Assembly: GCF_019578655.1 (NCBI RefSeq)
Contig: NC_063256.1
Coordinates: 15,190,001-15,254,000 of the forward strand
DNA: 64,000 bases
Source of the DNA: Ricinus communis
Taxonomy: Eukaryota > Streptophyta > Magnoliopsida > Malpighiales > Euphorbiaceae
Direction of reading: 5' to 3'
Below the pieces are notes generated by a model. That model saw only the letters and a list, made by a program, of their open reading frames with translations. It ran no database searches and was not told the origin of the DNA. This document shows, one piece after another, positions 47,172-58,133 of this stretch. Made by a program: the position numbers and the translations under genes. How positions within the stretch are numbered: position 1 is the first letter of the stretch; the number at the start of each line of letters is the position of its first letter.

Positions 47172-47657
47172 TGTCACAGCCTGCAGATTTTCCTTTCTCA
47201 CACAAAGGTTCAGAGGCCCAAAAAGCCTCCAGAGTTCGATATAAAGCAAGGGAGTATTCTAGAACATTCTAGAATCATCTGGAAGAATTTGAGAGCATCT
47301 AGTACATTCTAGAATAATCTAGAAGAATGTATAATATGTAGATAAGTATGGAAGTGTGTAGAACATTCTAGATACATAATCTTAGCCATTATATCAAATG
47401 TATCCTCACCGTCCATTGAGGAGGTGGAGGCCTATATATAGCTTAGAGAATTCATTTGTAATCATCAAGTGGAAATAAAGCAATTTCTCTCTCTAAAAGC
47501 TCTCTAAGCTTTCTTAAGCTCTCTTTTATTCTTCTTGCCATCCTAGCTTGCATTCTGCCTAGCATTCGAAGAGTAAGGTTGACTAGCTTACTTGTCTGCG
47601 GGGAGAAAGTAGCTAGTGCCGCACGGTTCGTTGGTAGAAAAGACCAAGCCCGTGACG
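47172..47657 (+). repeat. Element G 5' LTR
   Basis: Length 486 bp, TGTCACAGCC to CCCGTGACG (last base probably A originally). TATA box CCTATATATAG at about 47431-47441. The same LTR, also 486 bp when reassembled, is at 55159-55580 plus 60087-60150. Confidence 0.87.
47256..47275 (+). promoter_or_regulatory. Perfect heat-shock element in G LTR
   Basis: Positions 47257-47274 read TTCTAGAACATTCTAGAA, four alternating nTTCn/nGAAn modules at exact 5-bp spacing. Partial elements follow at 47307-47314 (TTCTAGAA) and 47361-47368 (GAACATTC). All lie upstream of the TATA box. HSEs of this form make ONSEN retrotransposons heat-inducible in Arabidopsis. Confidence 0.65.
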
Positions 47658-47692
47658 GTTGGTATCAGAGCAAGTTAAGCACGATCGTTGAA

Positions 47693-48952
47693 ATGGCAAA
47701 GATATCGGGAGTAAGTGAGGCTACTAGAGTTTTCAAAGAGCTAAGGCAACCCCATAGTGCGGTTGTGAAGGACCAACCAGAAGCATCCAAGCCACCAAGG
47801 AAGGAGAGAGGAAGGTCGAGGGACGTTGTGTCTGACATGGATGCCAGGATTGCCAAGATAGAGCTAGCTGTGGCTGAGGGATAAGATACATTTGGGGACT
47901 TAGAGCAACGCATCGAGGAGCTCGAGAATGGAAGAGAAGAGCTTCAAGAAGGGATGCAAGCTGCCTTGAATGAGGGCATGTCCAAGTGTTTAGAACAAAC
48001 CAAGACCATGGAGAAAACTCTCCTTGCCGAGGTTGTGATGTTGAGGGAAATGCTTGTTGGGATGGTTGTTAGGTTGTTGGAAACCGAGGAAGAACTTATC
48101 CTCCGCAACAAGGCAGCTATCCAGTTAGGCTGAAGCATGCCTATGGTAGCCTCTACTCCATCGAAGATAGATGTTTTGGAGCCTAAAGCTTATAAAAGCT
48201 CGAGGAACGCGAAGGAAATTGATAACTCCCTATAGAGCTTGGAGCAGTACTTCAAGGCACTTTGCTCAGTAGAAAAAGCCAAGAAGGTTGATGCTGCCGC
48301 ACTCTTCCTTGAAGATACTGCAATGCTGTGATGGAGAAGGAGGAGTGGTGACATAGAAAAAGGGACATGCACCATCAACTCGTGGGGTGAATTCATGGAA
48401 GATTTGAAGAAACAATTCTACCCCGAAAATGCTATTAGAGATGCATGGGTCAAGTTGTAGCGACTCTCATATACGGGAAGCATCAAGGAGTATGTTAAAG
48501 AATTCACCGACACACTCCTTGAGATTCCCAACTACACCAATGAAGAAGCCTTGTTTGCATTCACATATAGGTTGTAGGTTTGGCGAAGGTTGGAATTGGA
48601 GCACTGTGGTGTCCAAGATCTCAACACTTCCATTGATGTGGCCGAATCCTTGATAGAGATCAGGAGGCAAGATAAGCACAAGCCTGACCAAGAAAGGAAC
48701 GGCAACGGAAAGGGCGAGGGAGATCGCCACCAGAAAAAGGAAGGCTCCTACGGGTTTGACAAGCCCAGAGAGGGAGGTAACCATGGCAACAAGGATGACA
48801 AAGGTGGAGATAAGCCACGTATCAAGTGTTTCTTCTGCGATGGACCGCATAAGGCAAGAGAATGCCCTATGAAGAGCAAGCTCTCTGCGTTGGTCAAAGA
48901 AAGGGAGGAACACCAACAAGTGCAAGAGGAATCCAAGATGGGATCGCTATAA
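47693..48952 (+). pseudogene. Gag of element G
   Basis: ATG at 47693, 21 bp after the PBS. N-terminal coiled-coil-like region (MDARIAKIELAV, then a Glu-rich stretch), capsid region with LEQYFKALCSVEKAKK, WGEFMEDLKKQFYPENA and YVKEFTDTLLEIPNYTNEEALF. A basic, Gly-rich linker leads to one zinc knuckle at 48827-48865 (C-X2-C-X3-H-X4-C, all ligands present). Six in-frame stops lie before 48580, most one transition away from Gln, Arg or Trp codons. Confidence 0.85.
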
Positions 48953-49706
48953 CTCCTCAGTGCCATCAAAACCAAATTCGAGATGCCTAAAACCGATAGG
49001 AAGGGCCAATTGTTCATCGAGACGAAGGTTGGAAGCCGCACAGTAGAAGCATTATTAAATACCGGGGCTGACAACAACTTCCTCAAGGCAAAAGAGGCAT
49101 AAAGACTTGGCATCAAGGCTGTCAATTCGGCATCGAGTGCGACATGTGGATTTGCGCAAGACGTCAAAGTAAGCCTTGATGAGTGGTCTAGCCTCTTGGA
49201 CTTTTCCATTATTACAATGGATGATAATGAGATGGTGCTTGGCATAGAATTTTTGGACAAAGTGAATGGCATTTCCACTCCCATTTGCCAACACCATGTA
49301 TATCTTGGAGCAAGGGAATATTTGTATGGTACCGTTGAAACGAGAAGCCAAGGTAAAAGCCATGAAGATCTTGGCCATGCAACTATCCAAGGGGGTAGAG
49401 AAGGCTCAGCCCACATTCCTTGCGGCTCTAAAGGAAGAAGTGGCAATCTTGCCACAAGATGAAGGGCCAAAGGAGATCACAGGAGTCCTAGAAGATTTCA
49501 GGACGAATGCTCATGAGTTACCAAAAGCTCCCACCAAGAGAGAGAGGTGGATCGGGAAGATTGAGTCGGTAAAGGTATAAGCCCGCCATGCAAATTCCCT
49601 TATAGCATGTCATCCCCTGAGTTCAAAGAGTTGCGGAGGCAACCAAAAGAGTTGTTGGATGCTAGCCACACTTGGGCATCCAAGGCTCCATGCTAGCCAC
49701 ACTTAA
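48953..49706 (+). pseudogene. Protease and start of RT linker of element G
   Basis: Same frame as gag. The protease motif reads ALLNTGADNNFL; the catalytic Asp of the usual DTGA is Asn (AAT at 49058-49060), a G-to-A change that would abolish activity. Further on are DEWSSLLDFSIITMDD and VLGIEFLDKVNGI, typical of Tekay/Del proteases. A frameshift near 49300 moves into the frame VLEDFRTNAHELPKA, the start of the RT region, after which it degrades and stops at 49706. Confidence 0.78.
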
Positions 49707-50401
49707 ACATGAACATGTTTAGCTAGTTTTGTATTCTTCTTGCTATGTTGGCTTAATATTATATTGTTGGATTGTTTGAGTTAGTTTTGTATTCTTCTTG
49801 CTTTCAGTATTAATAAGATAATGCATTATTCATGAGACGTTGTGAATTGTGGTGTTTAGATTACTTTATGAGATTGAGAAGTCCATTTGGCAATTGGAAT
49901 TTTGAATAGCAAGAACTGGTTAATGATCACTTAGAGATAAGGATAATTAACTAGCCGGATTAAGAATTAACAAAGCTTAATAGAGGCGGATTAAAGCTTA
50001 ATGCTAATTTAAGAATCAATCGTTAGGAAGAGATTCCAACTTTAGGTTATTAGGTTTAGGAATTCATTTAAGAATTCGTCCACGGGTAGCATAATTGGAC
50101 TCATCAATCCTTTATCTTTTGTTTGATTGCCAACTAGTTTAGGTTCCCTTTGGGTTTGCTTTCTTGTCTTGGTTATTTCATTTATCCATTTATTCCTGCA
50201 TCTCCCTTAGAACTTAGCTTGTAGCTATTAGTTAGTTTAGAAATTATTCATCATTCATTTTAGGTTAATGTAACAAAGAACAAAGAAGTAGCTCTGGGCT
50301 TTCACTTTCACGAGGAATATGACCTTGATACTCGCCATGAGTGCTAGACTGCATCGATAGGTTCACTACCTTAGATTGTAGCTAACACAATTAGGCTATC
50401 A
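49707..50401 (+). repeat. Family-I LTR, 3' half, with PBS
   Basis: Begins within the LTR (AACATGTTTAGCTAG) and ends GGCTATCA. The PBS at 50408-50425 (TGGCGCCGTTGCCAAGGA) is the best preserved tRNA-Asp site in the window. Same subtype as 30332-31745. Confidence 0.85.
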
Positions 50402-50594
50402 AGTTTTTGGCGCCGTTGCCAAGGAATGTTTGAAAACTAGAGTGAAATTTGCTATTTGTTAATTTAGCCATCTTTTTATTATTATTTTATGGTTTTTATT
50501 ATTATTTTTTCATTTATTTATTTAGTTTATTTTATTTGTACATATTTATTTAGTTTAAGTTTATGATTTAGGTAGTGAATGATAAGGAGGTTCA

Positions 50595-51060
50595 ATGCTA
50601 AATTCAAACTCTTTGTATGATGCGTTAGAGAATGAGATCAGGAACCAAGAGAGTCCTAAAAATTGGGACACCCGTGCAGCCTTAACAGCTCGAGTGGAAT
50701 CGTTTTGCAGGGCTACCGATCAACTCTCCACTACCATCCTTTCATCTCAAGATTTTTGTGAAATCTATTGTGGTCTACATTTGAGTAATGATTGTCCATT
50801 GTATAGTGATGTTGCTCATTGTTCTTATAACTTATACGGGAAGCTGGCTAAATAACTCGCATGAAAGCACCTACAATCAAGAATGGAGCACTCATTCACC
50901 CTTTGGATGGAGGTTAGATGGCCAAGAACGACCAGGATTTCAGCAACTACATCAGTAGCCTAATCCACCTTCAACTCAAGATGAAGAGTCAGTGTTAGAG
51001 GAGCTGATGCTGAGGTTCATTGCAAGTCTTGATGATAGATTTCAACAAACATAGAGGGTA
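50595..51060 (+). pseudogene. Gag C-terminal half, further family-I copy
   Basis: ATG at 50595; 86 codons closely match 5524-5859, including GLHLSNDCPLYSD. A short deletion after SYN shifts the frame and later pieces (PPG-type linker, DDRFQQ) appear in other frames. It is cut at 51064 by a minus-strand LTR. Same family-specific N-terminus (MLNSNSLYDALEN) as B. Confidence 0.68.
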
Positions 51061-51063
51061 CTT

Positions 51064-52304
51064 TGATAGGCTATTTGTGTTAGCTATAATCTAAGGCAGT
51101 GTACCTATCGATGCAGTCTAGCACTAATGGCGAGTATCAAGGTCGCATTCCTCAAGAAAGTGAAAGCCCAGAGTTACTCCTTTGTTCTTTGTTATATTAA
51201 CCTAAAATGAATGATGAATAATTTATAACCTAACTAATAGCTACAAGCTAAGTTCCAAGGGAGATGCAGGAGTAAATGGATAAATGAAACAACCAAGACA
51301 AGAAAGCAAACCCAAAGGGAACCTAAACTAGTTGGCAATCAAACAAAAGATAAAGGATTAATGATTCCAATTCTGCTACCTGTGGACGAATTCTTAACTT
51401 AATTCGGTTTCTCTCTCGAGATAACCGAATTCCTAAACCTAATAACCTAAAGTTGGAATCTCTTCCTAACGATTGATTCTTAAATTAGAATTAAGCTTTA
51501 ATCCGCCTCTATTAAGCTTTGTTAATTCTTAATCCGGCTAGTTAATTATCCTTATCTCTAAGTGATTATTAACCAGTTCTTGCTATTCAAAATTCCAATT
51601 GCTAAATGGACTTCTCAATCACATAAAGCAATCTAAACACCGCAATTCACAACGTCTCATGAATAATGCATTATCTTATTAATACTGAAAGCAAGAAGAA
51701 TACAAAACTAACTCAAACAATCTAACAATATAATATTAAGCCAACATAGTAAAGAAATCCCAATGGATTTAATCAATCTAGCTAAACATGTACATTATCA
51801 AAACCCACAAGAACTCAATTACAACAATGAGTAAAGGTAGAGAAACCCGATTACACCCTTGGATGAGAGTAAACAGCCCCAATTCCTATTGCTCGAATTG
51901 AATCGATTCTTGTTCCTCTTGCACAGATTGAAACCAATCAATGAACCTCGCCCAATCTTTGATCTTTAAAGGGAATCCGATTTAAACCTCGGTCCAAGTC
52001 TCCTTTTTCCTTGGTTCCAACTCAGAAAACCCTTAGAGAGAGAAAAATTACGGTTTGGGACGTTCTTCCCCCGTTCTTTTCCTTCCTTTCCTCTTGCTCT
52101 TTCTTTTAATTAATATCACCGCGAATATGGTTGTGTTCCTAGCCGTGTTGGGAACACGACCAGTGTTAAAACCAACACGGCCATGTTCAGATTAGGGATG
52201 CGCAAACTCGACTTGTTTCGGCAACTTTGACCTCCAATTCTGCTACAATTCTTCCCTTTATCGCTCTTTCACTTCTTTTGGACCTAAAGCATACAAACAA
52301 ACGC
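51064..52304 (-). repeat. Family-I LTR, U3 end missing
   Basis: Starts TGATAGGCTATTTGTG within the preceding gag region (flank TACTT). Palindromes at 52130-52190. It ends at ACAAACAAACGC, where it switches to family-D LTR sequence, so the outer end is missing. Confidence 0.8.
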
Positions 52305-53396
52305 TGATTTAGATTAGCATTAAGCGTGATTTAAATCTATTAAGAGTTGTTAATTCTTAATCCGACGAGTGAATTAACCTTATCTCTAAGTGTTAACTAC
52401 CAGTTCTTTCTATTCAAATTCCAATTATAACAAGCATTTCTCAATGTCAAGAAACAACCCAAAAGACAATTAATTCAATGTCTCAAATTAACTGAATCAA
52501 ACTTTATTACTGAATAGCAAAAAGATTACAAGAATGGCAATTGCAAATCTAACAACTAGGCACAATCCATCAACAATAAAGAGCCCAATGGGTTCAAAAG
52601 ATCTAGCTACTCATGTTCATAGTTAAAGCAAAATAAGGAATAAATAAGGAAAAGAAAATTGAAAGCATGTACACCCTTCTCTTTCAAGTTGGATGAGAAA
52701 CCCTAATTTTCCAATCCAAAATATCAAACCCTAATTTGCCTCTTGAATGCTCCTAAATCTTGTTTTGATCTTCAAATCGATGTTGAAAATAAGTGTAATC
52801 CTCCCTCAATTAATGAATTTGATCTCCCAAAGTCGACAATTGAGGCCTAGAAAACAAGTGAATTGAGTGTATATTGGAATTAGGTCAGAGAAATCGAGCC
52901 TCTACTCACCAAATCAAATTTTTGCCTATATAGTCTCTTCAAAGATGCCCAGTGGTCAAGCCCGTCCCGCCAAAGATGGGTGGACTCCAGCCATGGTCAA
53001 GCTTCTGCGCCGGTCGACCAAGAGTCCAGTCACGAACCTAAGGGTTCCGTTGTGTTGACCTCTTCCAAACCGTGCCCAAGCCGGTGCTGAGCCACCACGG
53101 GCTATGGTGGCTACGGAAACTGTGCTAAAAGGCACTCTTGGAGGGCAGCTAGTTGGCAATTCAGGATGGCCGAAGTCCAGGCCATGCTCAACCCTCGAGG
53201 TGCTAGTCCTCGTCCAATTTGATGGATTCTGGTCCATAATCATGCGTATTTCCCTCGATTGTTGATAGTGTCCTTCGGAAATGACCTGAAACGTGAAAGG
53301 AAACAAAAGACAGGTGATTCTAGCATAAAACGAGATAATCATGCACAAGAATGTAAACAATTGGGCATGAAAACATGTGTAGCATGATGCCTATCA
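52305..53396 (-). repeat. Family-D LTR, U5 end missing
   Basis: Joins 51064-52304 at GATTTAGATTAGCATTAAG and ends GATGCCTATCA at 53396. It matches the solo LTR 22942-24393 in reverse. Right flank is AACAT, then unrelated sequence, so 53396 is a true outer LTR end. Confidence 0.83.
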
Positions 53397-54460
53397 AACA
53401 TCATCAACCCTATATGATGCCCGAGCATGTAGCTCATCTCCTGCCTCAATACAAGCATAAGCCCAAGCTAGACATGTATCGTCGACCGGATCAAAACTCC
53501 TCGCAATACGGAGTGCGCATAAGCTTCTGCGAGATGAGGTCGGGCAATACAATTGAATGACATGCCCTCTCAGTGCAACACTTGCCTAATAACACGCCTA
53601 AGCTCAGAGCTTCTCTCCATCCTTAATATAAGCATGCGCGGGTGCAAGATTTGCATCGTCGAAAGGATCAAAACTACATGCATTGGACGACCGAGCACTG
53701 CAGCTCATCTCTAGCCTTAACACAAGCACGGGCCCATGCAAGAAATGTATCATCGACCGTATCCAAACTCCTCATAATAGGGAGTGCGCATAAGCTTCCG
53801 CGACACGAGGTCAGGCAATACAATTGAATGACCTGCCCTCTCAGTGCAACATCTGCCTAATAACACGCCCAAGCTCGGAGATCATCTCCACCCTTAACAT
53901 AAGCATACATTCATGCAAGATCTGCATCGTCGGTAAGATATGACCTTGTATGCCCATGCAAGGCAAATCCCAGAATTTGTGCCTCGACCGAAGGGGACGT
54001 CGCCTCATGCGTCGGCATGCAGCAAGGTTGCCTATTGCTTGGTTTTGGGCATCTTATGACAAAGCACCGCCCACACCGTGCATTGACAACCTATTAGCAT
54101 GCTCTTGCATAGGGTTGGGCCCCAATAACTTTGGTTGGATCTTCCATCCACGACGACCTCGCCTACTACCATCACAACCGTGATAAAATCCCCACAATTT
54201 ATTCGAGCTCGGCGTCGATTCGGCCCAGGGCTATTATAGGCTACACAACACCTTGATGCCTCACCTATAATAAGAAAACAAATCCCCATGTATGCCTAAA
54301 GCAAGGGCGATGCCCATGCTCACCATGTACCGCGAACTTTTTCGACATCCGGGACGAGGCGGAGGGAGCTAGGGTGTTTGCGGGCCAATTTCGTGGATAC
54401 CAATGCCTATCTTGCAGCCCAGACATGCCCCCGTGCCTAGGCTCCCCAGCCAGCCTGGGA
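53397..54460 (-). other. Possible rDNA external-spacer sequence with 271-bp duplication
   Basis: No supported gene. Two copies of a roughly 210-bp stretch, offset by 271 bp, start at about 53474 and 53745 (shared words ATAACACGCC, GGAGTGCGCATAAGCTTC). Half-unit similarity (ATCTGCATCGTCG/ATTTGCATCGTCG) suggests older duplication. It adjoins the spacer-like block on the side where a 5' external spacer would lie. That reading is inference. Confidence 0.35.
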
Positions 54461-55158
54461 GGATGAGGCATACTGCACCCCCCTAAAGAGGCTAAGAAGC
54501 ATGTTGAAGTCTATCAGGAGGAGACATCAAAATGTTCCACCCATCACACCCCCCCTTAAAAAATTCATTTCAAGGAATTTTAATTTGATTTTTTGCACAT
54601 ATGTTAAAAAAATTGTGAGCAAATTTAGTATTTGTTTTGATTTTTAAATATTAGAAACTGAGAAATTCATAAAAAAAAGAATTTACATAAAAAAATCACC
54701 ATTATTTGTGGAGGGCCCTTAAAAAATATGTCAAAATTATTGAAGTTATCATTGGTACATTTTCTTTAAAAGTGCATGCTCAACTTGTGAGATATTGGCT
54801 TAAATGGCTACTTTGCATGTTGTGATCGGGCTACAATAGACAACCAAGTAGCAAACTTAGCATTCAATGATCCTCTCGATTTCATAAGAATTTTACAACC
54901 TTTTTAGGCTCCCTAGAATATATTGGGGCTAATAGATTGTTAGGAAAAGGCTGTGGAGGCATCAAATGTGGTGGTGGCGGAGTGCCGCAGCACAGGCCCG
55001 AAAACTAGCCAAAGGGGGTTTACTGCACCTGATTTCTCGCCAAAAGAGGTGCACAGCCGAGGATTCTTGCCCCCACGGGCTGGCACGCCCAGCGCACGAT
55101 GGAACTACGAGGATGCGCTGCCAACATGCCTGTAACTGCGAGGATGCCCTGCCGATGC
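54461..55158 (-). other. rDNA spacer-like block, third copy
   Basis: Collinear with 32670-33420 and 45791-46470: CATACTGCACCCCCCTAAAG, the CCACCCATCACACCCC motif, AT-rich part, start of the GC-rich part. Minus-strand CTTTAGGGGGGTG (about 54480-54492) loosely resembles a plant Pol I start (TATATAAGGGGG), but the TATA half is poor and it is not convincing alone. Confidence 0.5.
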
Positions 55159-55242
55159 TGTCACAGCCTGCAAGTTTCCCCTTCTCTCACGAAGGTTTAG
55201 AGGCCCAAGAAGCCTCTTGAGTATGCTAGAAAGCAAGGGAGG

Positions 55243-55262
55243 ATTCTAGAACATTCTAGAAT
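55243..55262 (+). promoter_or_regulatory. Perfect heat-shock element in the second G-family LTR
   Basis: 55244-55261 reads TTCTAGAACATTCTAGAA, identical to 47257-47274, followed by further TCTAGAA words to about 55310. The TATA box CTATATATAG is at about 55409-55418. Confidence 0.65.
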
Positions 55263-55580
55263 CATCTAGAAGCATCTAGAACATTCTATAATAATCTAGA
55301 AGCATGTATAATGTGTAGATAAGTATGGAGGTGTGTAGAACATTCTAGATACTTAATCTTAGCCATTAGATCAAATGTATCCTCACCGTCCATTGAGGAG
55401 GTGGAGACCTATATATAGCTTAGAGAATTCATTTGTAATCATCAAGGAGAATCAAGAAGAAATATAGCAATTTCTCTGTCTCAAAGCTCTCTAAGCTTTC
55501 ATAAGCTCTCTTTTGTTCTTCTTGCCATTTTAGCTAGCATTTTGCCTAGCATTCGAAAAGTAAGGCTGACTAGCTTACTT

Positions 55581-57091
55581 TTGGCTAAAGTAACAAATAG
55601 CAAATTTCCCTCTAGTTTTCAAACATTCCCCGACAATGGCGCCAAAAACTTGATGGACTATTTATGGTAGCTACAATCTAAGGCAGTGAACCTATCGATG
55701 CAGTCTAGCACTCATGGCGAGTATCAAGGTCGTATTCCTCGGGAAAGTGAAAGCCTAGAGTTACTTCTTTGTTCTTTGTTATATTAACCTAAAATAAATG
55801 ATGAATAATTTCTAAACTAACTAATAGCTACAAGCTAAGTTCTAAGGGAGATGCAGGAATGAATGGATAAATGAAATAACCAAGACAAGAAAGCAAACCC
55901 AAAGGGAACCTAAACTGGTTGGCAATCAAACAAAAGATAAAGGATTGATGAGTCTAATTATGCTACCCGTGGATGAATTCTTAACTGAATTCGGTTTCTC
56001 TTCGAGATAACTGAATTCCTAAACCTAATAACCTAAAGTTGGAATCTCTTCCTAACGATTGATTCTTAAATTAGCATTAAGCCTTAATCCGCCTCTATTA
56101 AGCTTTGTTAATTCTTAATCCGACTAGTTAATTATCCTTATCTCTAAGCGATTATTAACCAGTTCTTGCTATTCAAAATTCCAATTTCCAAATGGACTTC
56201 TCAATTACACAAAGCAATCTAAACACACAATTCACAATGTCTCATGAGTAATGCATTATCTTATTAATATTGAAAGCAAGAAGAATACAAAACTAACCTA
56301 AACAATCGAACAATATAATACTAAGCCAACATAGTAAAGAAATCCCAATCGATTTAATCAATCTAGCTAATCATGTTCATTATCAAAATCCACAAGAATT
56401 CAATGACAACAATGAGTAAAAGTAGAGAAACCCGATTACACCCTTGGATGAGAGTAAACAGCCCCAATTCCTCTTACTCGAATCAAATCAATTCTTGTTC
56501 CTCTTGCTCGATTTGAAAACCAATCAACGAACCTCATCCAATCTTCAATCCTTGAAAGGAATCCGATTAAAACCTTGATCCAAGTCTCCTTTTCCCTTGG
56601 TTCCAGCTTAGAAAACCCTTAGAGAGAGAACTATTAGGGTTTGGGATGTTCTCCCCTGCTCTCCTTCTTCTTTTACTCTCTTTTTTCTTTTAATTAATTC
56701 CCCCTGTATGCTTGACCGGTATGTTGATGCCTGTGTTCCCAACCACTAGTCGGTGTTTATGCCCGTGTTACTCTAATGTACGTGCTCCCTAAGAACTTCT
56801 TTTCTTTGATGTTTGATGCACCCAACCGGCCATATGTTGGTGCCCGTGTTGAACACGGCCAATGTTGAAACTAACACGGCCATGTTGACTTCCTCATGCG
56901 CACATTTAAACATTTGGCGACTTTGACGTCCAATTATGCTCCAATTCTTCCCTTTACCATTCTTTGACTTCTTCTGGACCTAATGCACATAAACAGACGC
57001 ATAGGGTGAGTGTTGGGACCAATTCACATCCAAATGTCCATAAAATCAATCTTAAAAACCCCATTTAGATATGTGTATTTTACGCACATCA
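55581..57091 (-). repeat. Family-I 5' LTR with a stub of internal sequence
   Basis: LTR 55651-57091 (1441 bp). To its left are the reverse of a tRNA-Asp PBS (ACAATGGCGCCA) and 70 bp of internal sequence that begins TTGGCTAAAG, matching 59461. To its right is internal sequence of another copy (F2), so a rearrangement or nested insertion placed the LTR here. Palindromes at 56750-56890. Confidence 0.8.
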
Positions 57092-58133
57092 GCAAATCAC
57101 AAAAAGAAATTCCAACATAAGGGTAAAGGAACGATAAATGTAAAGAATGGTATAATTGAAGTGTATAGGTGTAGATTATGAAGAAAAGGTTCAGGTTAAA
57201 ACTGGCTAAATAATGGAAACAGAAGGGGGTAGGCTTTCGGTCAAATGTGGTGAATTCTAAATCGCCCAAATCATCTCATGGCATTCACAATATTCATGTA
57301 ACTTCAACAGACATTACAAAGCAAGTTCTAGAAGCAAAGTCAAGTACAATGCACACTCAAACAAGAAATATAAAGAGCATAAGTATAATGAATGCTCAAC
57401 AGGCTCAAAATCTCACTTTGAGGTATGGTATTAGGTGCACTTGGTTCGCAACATCATTAATTGAATCATTACTTAAGAAACACATGCATATGACATTATC
57501 AACGTTCTAAGTTAAAATTCAAAAATTAAAAAAACAATTAAATAACACCGGTTTAACCCGGCAGGGCTAATGTGTAAAACACCATCAAATTGTTTTCCAA
57601 GGACAATGAACAACAAAGAAAAGTAACTACAATTCTATAAATCAAGTCATCAATCAGCTCAAAAACAGCATACTCAAGTGCATAAATACACAGTGTCCTA
57701 ACATCCCCTAAAAATACACAACACCTAGCGATAGCAATTTCAGATATATCTAAAAACCATATGAGAGAGTAGGATTATAAGGTTTACCCAGAACCACCAC
57801 ACACTTGAAGAACACAATGTTCTCAGTGTAAAATGTTATGGATACCCCGCATGGAATGCTCAACTAAGAGAACAAAGGCAATACAATCAAGTGCATGACA
57901 TGTATGAAAAATAAGGTAAATAAATGTAGAAAAATAAAAAGATCTAGGGGACTGCCCTGATCATCCATCGAGGATGATGTAGTGGAAATTCAGTGCCTTC
58001 TTGGTAGAATCTGAAAATAATAAAATAAAGAAATAATCAAATTGATAATAATGATTAAATAAAATATGAAAACTTAAAACCAATAAAATGTTTCAAAATG
58101 AAAGGGTAAAATATTAAAAATGAAAAATAGAAT
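57092..58133 (-). other. 3' untranslated part of F2
   Basis: No gene seen. It is collinear with element F (36270-37340). The conserved dyad at 57546-57561 has lost its outermost pair; the second dyad near 57811-57829 is partly decayed. PPT and hairpin are missing. Confidence 0.6.

Larger units (their letters stand above)
47172..49706 (+). mobile_element. Retrotransposon G: Tekay/Del-like chromovirus, 5' half
   Basis: 5' LTR 47172-47657, tRNA-Met PBS TGGTATCAGAGC at 47660-47671, gag with zinc knuckle, protease, and the first part of the RT linker. It breaks off near 49706, where the 3' half of a family-I LTR begins; RT, RNase H, IN and the 3' LTR are missing. Many in-frame stops. Confidence 0.85.

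Noticed and set aside
46463..47312. Long overlapping frames on both strands (210 and 223 codons)
   Set aside because: They fall in GC-rich subrepeats where stops are rare; both strands are open and the translation repeats with the DNA unit.
54478..54493. RNA polymerase I start site on the minus strand
   Set aside because: CTTTAGGGGGGTG has the G-run but not the TATATA half, and the matching place at 32690-32712 reads TTTATGGAGAG; too weak to annotate.
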